This document shows, one piece after another, positions 29,006 through 31,794 of a stretch of 31,794 nt of DNA. How positions within the stretch are numbered: position 1 is the stretch's first letter; each line of letters opens with the position of its first letter. Under the pieces are notes generated by a model. It saw only the letters and a program-made list of their open reading frames with translations. It did not search any database and had not been told where the DNA came from. The stretch is from a virus, in IMG/VR virus record IMGVR_UViG_3300024259_000105, positions 1-31,794 of that record. One strand, 5' to 3'. Made by a program: the position numbers and the translations under genes.

Positions 29006-29770
29006 TTATACTCCTTTTATTATAGCGTTGTTTGATTGGATTCTTGATCCGAATATAATAAGTTCTTCATTCATTGGGAAATATTGTTCAGCATTAAGTA
29101 AGTCACGTGGTGAACCGTTGCCGAACGTTGACGTGCCTACAAAATAATCCATAATGACATTTATAAAGCTATTACATGTTTCATTGGTTTTAAGCGCACC
29201 CCATATGGACGGAAAAATAGAATCGTTATAATCTTTTACCATAATAAATATGTTCAATGGTTTTTTAAGTTCTGGTATGCGTTGCGACGTTACTCCAACG
29301 ATTTGAACTGGTCTATCGTCGCTATCACATTGCGCTATAAGTTCATAGACTGCCTTGTGTCGCTTGACCATATAGTTCTGTGACCTTTCGCAATATGGGA
29401 TTGATATATCAATTAGGATTGATAAGGCGTCATGTGTCTGTCTTAATTTTTTACGTGTCTTAAAACAACGTTTAGCGCCTGACAAATAAGAACTAACACA
29501 TAAGGAACCTGATTCTCTGTTAATAGTTTTCCAAGCCTTTTTAGGTGCGTACGCGTTGTCGTATATATCATCAAAGTTATCTTCCGCCTTTACTTTGTCT
29601 TGCATAGCGTCACTCCATTCATCCCAGTGGTGGAGTGCAGGACTATCGTCTTTATAAAAAGATTGGGTATGGTCTCTTTGTAGGCAATGAGACACTATAT
29701 CAAGACCATTGATCCAAAGTTCATTGGACCTTGGCATGGTATTCGTTAGGTATTCGTTAGGTGTTAACAT
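29006..29770 (-). CDS. VWA-like partner protein (CobT/DUF7192-like), 254 aa
   Basis: ATG 29770 overlaps the ATPase stop (TAATG). Near residues 115-165, ALSILIDISIPYCERSQNYM opens a VWA-like fold: a strand, then a degenerate MIDAS (D-I-S-I-P in place of DxSxS), followed by a helix (RHKAVYELIAQC) and strand (PVQIVGVTSQ). VWA proteins of this kind are routinely paired with MoxR/CobS-type AAA ATPases, including in phages. The N-terminus (DSPALHHWDEWSDAM) is of unknown fold. An exact 11-bp tandem repeat lies in codons 4-11. Confidence 0.65.
   Translation of the reverse strand: MLTPNEYLTNTMPRSNELWINGLDIVSHCLQRDHTQSFYKDDSPALHHWDEWSDAMQDKVKAEDNFDDIYDNAYAPKKAWKTINRESGSLCVSSYLSGAKRCFKTRKKLRQTHDALSILIDISIPYCERSQNYMVKRHKAVYELIAQCDSDDRPVQIVGVTSQRIPELKKPLNIFIMVKDYNDSIFPSIWGALKTNETCNSFINVIMDYFVGTSTFGNGSPRDLLNAEQYFPMNEELIIFGSRIQSNNAIIKGV
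29738..29759 (-). repeat. 11-bp tandem repeat at the start of the VWA-like gene
   Basis: GGTATTCGTTA (plus strand) occurs at 29738-29748 and 29749-29759 without mismatch. The unit is not a multiple of three. Gain or loss of one copy would shift the frame between ATG 29770 and the downstream ATG 29737. Confidence 0.85.
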
Positions 29771-31026
29771 TAGAAAGGCGCCTCCTCTTTTGTTTCATCA
29801 GTTATAACTGCTTCACGTGTGCTTTCAAGTTTATCCATACCAATCTTTTTCAATTCCATATTGGATAGTTGCTCAAGAAAACAAGCTTGGAAAGCTATTG
29901 CAGGATCAAGGCCGACTATAACAAGTTCAACACAAGTATGTAGCCTACGTGTGGACGGATCAAAGGAAATATTTGCCGCTTGTAGTTCATACCTAAGCTT
30001 TTTAAGCCATGCAATAATATCATCGCTATGAAGCTTGGGGAGTCTATTGACTATGTTGCGCTCAACTTCGGTACTATAACCATGCGTAAACATTGCAAAT
30101 CTATCTAATGTACTACCGTCCGCTTTCCCTGCCCCTACGTAATTTCGATCGTTGTTGCGCCCGTCTACGTTGGACGTTGCAAGTATACGCGCCTTTTCAT
30201 GTACTTTGACTATCCCTGCCAAAGTCTCTATATAGCGTTGTTTTGGTTCAAGTAAACCATTTAAACCCATAAGTATTCCTGATTCTGTGGCGAAAATCTC
30301 GTCAATCATACAAAGACAAGGTGTTTGCAATTTTACCATAAATTCCGCAAGCTTAAACTCTGAAAAGTTTTGGCCGGATTCTGGATCAACTGATATTTTA
30401 GGCGATCCGATAAGGTCTTCTTTGGTAGTATCTTCGGCGCAAGATTGTACGAAAAAATCTAAGCCTAATTGCTTAGCTAACTCTTTACCCATAAGGCTTT
30501 TCCCCGATCCGGCCGGACCTTTGATAAGGACGTTGGCGTTTTTGGCTTTCAATGCAGTTAGAATAGTGTCAAAGTTTTCAGGCTTATAATATTCTTTAGA
30601 TACTTTTGCAGGTTTGAACTCTGGCTGTTTACTGTCGAATAGGTCTTTTATATGCGTTGCACCCTTGCAAACAGGGAAAACGGTCTCTATAACGGTGTCA
30701 ATGTCCATATCTTGAGTGATACTGACAGTCTTGATGACCTCTTTTTCAATAGTGACCTCTACTTCTTTTATAATCTCTTTGACTTCGGTCTTGATCGTTT
30801 CTTTGGGCGCAATGATGTTGAACTCGAATTTAGGTGAGTATGGTTTTAATAAAGTACGTACGTGGAGACGATTATACTCTGATTTGTCGCTTTCCCATTG
30901 GTTAATGGCATTGATAAGGGGTTCCGCTTGGTAACTTTTTAGCGTGGTTTTTAGCCATGCTATGGGGCGTGATTGACTGTTGCGCACTTCAAAACCCCAA
31001 AGGGTTTTTGCTTGTTTTGGTGTCAT
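29770..31026 (-). CDS. AAA+ ATPase, MoxR/CobS type, 418 aa
   Basis: The start is ATG 31026 after AAAGGA; the longer frame to 31110 runs into the preceding gene. The N-terminal 150 residues are specific to this protein and include a Lys/Glu/Val segment (KEIIKEVEVTIEKEVIKTV). The ATPase core has Walker A GPAGSGKS (170-177), Walker B CLCMIDEI (237-244), sensor 1 ILATSN (281-286) and an LDRF element near 307-310. It is of the AAA_5 type annotated as CobS in cyanophages. MoxR-like ATPases work with VWA proteins as remodelling chaperones. It ends EEAPF. Confidence 0.88.
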   Translation of the reverse strand: MTPKQAKTLWGFEVRNSQSRPIAWLKTTLKSYQAEPLINAINQWESDKSEYNRLHVRTLLKPYSPKFEFNIIAPKETIKTEVKEIIKEVEVTIEKEVIKTVSITQDMDIDTVIETVFPVCKGATHIKDLFDSKQPEFKPAKVSKEYYKPENFDTILTALKAKNANVLIKGPAGSGKSLMGKELAKQLGLDFFVQSCAEDTTKEDLIGSPKISVDPESGQNFSEFKLAEFMVKLQTPCLCMIDEIFATESGILMGLNGLLEPKQRYIETLAGIVKVHEKARILATSNVDGRNNDRNYVGAGKADGSTLDRFAMFTHGYSTEVERNIVNRLPKLHSDDIIAWLKKLRYELQAANISFDPSTRRLHTCVELVIVGLDPAIAFQACFLEQLSNMELKKIGMDKLESTREAVITDETKEEAPF

Positions 31027-31054
31027 GGTGGGTTCCTTTGTTTGGGTTTGTGGT

Positions 31055-31435
31055 TTATCTGTCAAGTGAGTATACAACAATATTAGTTTGATCCGTATCT
31101 GGGATGTCATCTATAATAATAAAAACTGCCTGGTATAAGGGTGTTTCGGTCATAGTGATATAAAGACTCTTACCAGTCAATGATAAGTAAGAATAGCCAT
31201 TTGTTGTGGCAAATTTTAGACTGTTAATATTGGTATTAGTTAATTGCCTGTGGCCTAAAATGTTAGCAGTGTCAACATGGTTTAATACGTGGTTAATAGT
31301 GGTAAACTTCTCAGACTGTTTAATAAAACATGATCCGTGGTAGTTAAGGTTATTGTTAAGGGCTGTCTTAGTGAAGAGTGTCTTAGTGATAGTTGTTAGC
31401 GGTTGCGTGGTTTGAATGTTTGTAAGTTCTTTCAT
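31055..31435 (-). CDS. Hypothetical early protein, 126 aa, first leftward gene
   Basis: ATG 31435 has AAGGAACTAACC upstream; a longer frame to 31501 would extend into the promoter. The product starts MKELTNIQTTQPLTTITKTL, is rich in Thr, Asn and Ile and appears beta-type (NGYSYLSLTGKSLYITMTET, AVFIIIDDIPDTD). No family is known. As the gene nearest the control region it is probably the first expressed on this side, a typical place for host-interaction proteins. Confidence 0.65.
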   Translation of the reverse strand: MKELTNIQTTQPLTTITKTLFTKTALNNNLNYHGSCFIKQSEKFTTINHVLNHVDTANILGHRQLTNTNINSLKFATTNGYSYLSLTGKSLYITMTETPLYQAVFIIIDDIPDTDQTNIVVYSLDR

Positions 31436-31471
31436 GGTTAGTTCCTTGTTTGGGTTAGTGTTTGCGTGCAT

Positions 31472-31501
31472 ACTATAATAGTAATGCAGGTAGCGTGCCA
31501 A
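31472..31501 (-). promoter_or_regulatory. Likely leftward early promoter
   Basis: On the minus strand it has -35-like TTGGCA (31501-31496), an 18-base spacer and -10-like TATAGT (31477-31472). It precedes the 126-aa gene by about 37 bases. The 21-bp tandem repeats abut its upstream edge. Confidence 0.6.
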
Positions 31502-31543
31502 AGTATGCTAAGTGTGTGTAATAGTATGTTAAGTATGTGTAAT
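31502..31543. repeat. Two 21-bp tandem iterons upstream of leftward promoter
   Basis: AGTATGCTAAGTGTGTGTAA+T (31502-31522) and AGTATGTTAAGTATGTGTAA+T (31523-31543) differ at 2 of 21 bases. The 21-bp period places them on the same DNA face, directly adjacent to the -35, as for activator or replication-initiator sites. Confidence 0.75.
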
Positions 31544-31599
31544 AGTTAAGGATATTGATGGGTGAAGTTAATTGTACGTAGTAAAGGTTTTGGCATGGT

Positions 31600-31635
31600 T
31601 GGCTGATATCAACCACGCGTGGCTAATATTAACCA
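31600..31635. promoter_or_regulatory. Pair of operator-like palindromes, 20 bp apart
   Basis: TGGCTGATATCAACCA (31600-31615) and TGGCTAATATTAACCA (31620-31635) are separated by CGCG. They differ only at positions 6 and 11, which are symmetry-related (G..C versus A..T), so each half-site is kept balanced. The centres are 20 bp apart. This is the form expected for two dimers of a repressor bound side by side. Confidence 0.7.
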
Positions 31636-31639
31636 ATGT

Positions 31640-31745
31640 TGGGTGCGCTACACTATTGACAGGGTTTACAAGCTTTACAGCTAACTTATAAGAGTAGCGC
31701 TTATAATAAGGTATAAGTTGGATTGTTGGGTAGTGGGTGCGCTAC
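31640..31745 (+). promoter_or_regulatory. Control region with 12-bp repeats and possible rightward promoter
   Basis: TGGGTGCGCTAC occurs at 31640-31651 and 31734-31745, with its inverse core GTAGCGC at 31694-31700. Between them are -35-like TTTACA (31665-31670), a 16-base spacer and -10-like TATAAG (31687-31692), plus a TATAAT at 31702. No gene is visible from 31502 to the window end. It is probably the space between divergent units, with a rightward gene beyond the window. Confidence 0.5.
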
Positions 31746-31794
31746 GTACACGCTGAAAAACGTCTCTTTTTTTTTGTATTCAATTTTTTGAAAA

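Noticed and set aside
1-31794. CRISPR arrays, tRNA genes, insertion sequences, integrase and att sites
   Set aside because: Looked for regular spaced repeats, cloverleaf-like sequences, transposase or recombinase motifs on both strands and found none; a tRNA or covariance search was not possible here.

Overview
The window is part of a tailed-phage genome with P22-type virion architecture. The left half (about 1 to 14513) is read rightward. In order it holds the C-terminal part of a portal, scaffold, a P22-type coat protein of 430 aa, a 54-aa gene, gp4-like and gp10-like head-completion/tail proteins, a run of probable DNA-ejection proteins, a tail fibre and a lysis cassette (small membrane protein, M15 peptidase, Holin_3TMs-type holin). 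Many genes touch by ATGA or TAATG stop/start overlaps, so translational coupling is the rule.

The right half (31501 down to 14510) is read leftward and is the early and replication region. In order of transcription it holds: a 126-aa gene; a MoxR/CobS-type AAA+ ATPase; a VWA-like protein; a SprT-like metalloprotease; a set of very small, often membrane-spanning proteins; a 172-aa protein; an ATP-dependent DNA ligase; an SNF2-type helicase; a 189-aa and a 256-aa conserved phage protein (the second ends like an SSB); two PD-(D/E)XK nucleases; an archaeo-eukaryotic-type primase; a UvrD-type helicase; a family A DNA polymerase; and an 83-aa unknown. The two halves converge and their last genes share 4 bases, with no obvious terminator between them.

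The host cannot be named from this sequence. Strong Shine-Dalgarno sites and two near-consensus sigma70 promoters (TTGACA-17-TAGATT) point to a bacterium read by a housekeeping RNA polymerase. No integrase, tRNA, rRNA, CRISPR array or insertion sequence was seen. The polymerase has Phe at the position of E. coli Pol I F762, which fits a virulent style but does not prove it.

The most striking unexplained signals are these. (1) A repeated 16-bp palindrome, TGTRGTGTACACYACA, is found four times between early genes. Three of these copies form a compact stop codon-palindrome-Shine-Dalgarno-start unit, and one is the core of a 30-bp perfect palindrome. A fifth copy lies inside the SNF2-type gene. 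(2) A chimeric duplication at 18207-18573 fuses a divergent 5' fragment of the UvrD gene to a copy of the primase tail; a 41-bp direct repeat flanks it and could delete it cleanly. (3) One ejection protein is built from fifteen 22-residue repeats. (4) A control region at 31496-31794 carries 21-bp tandem iterons, a pair of operator-like palindromes exactly 20 bp apart, and 12-bp repeats.
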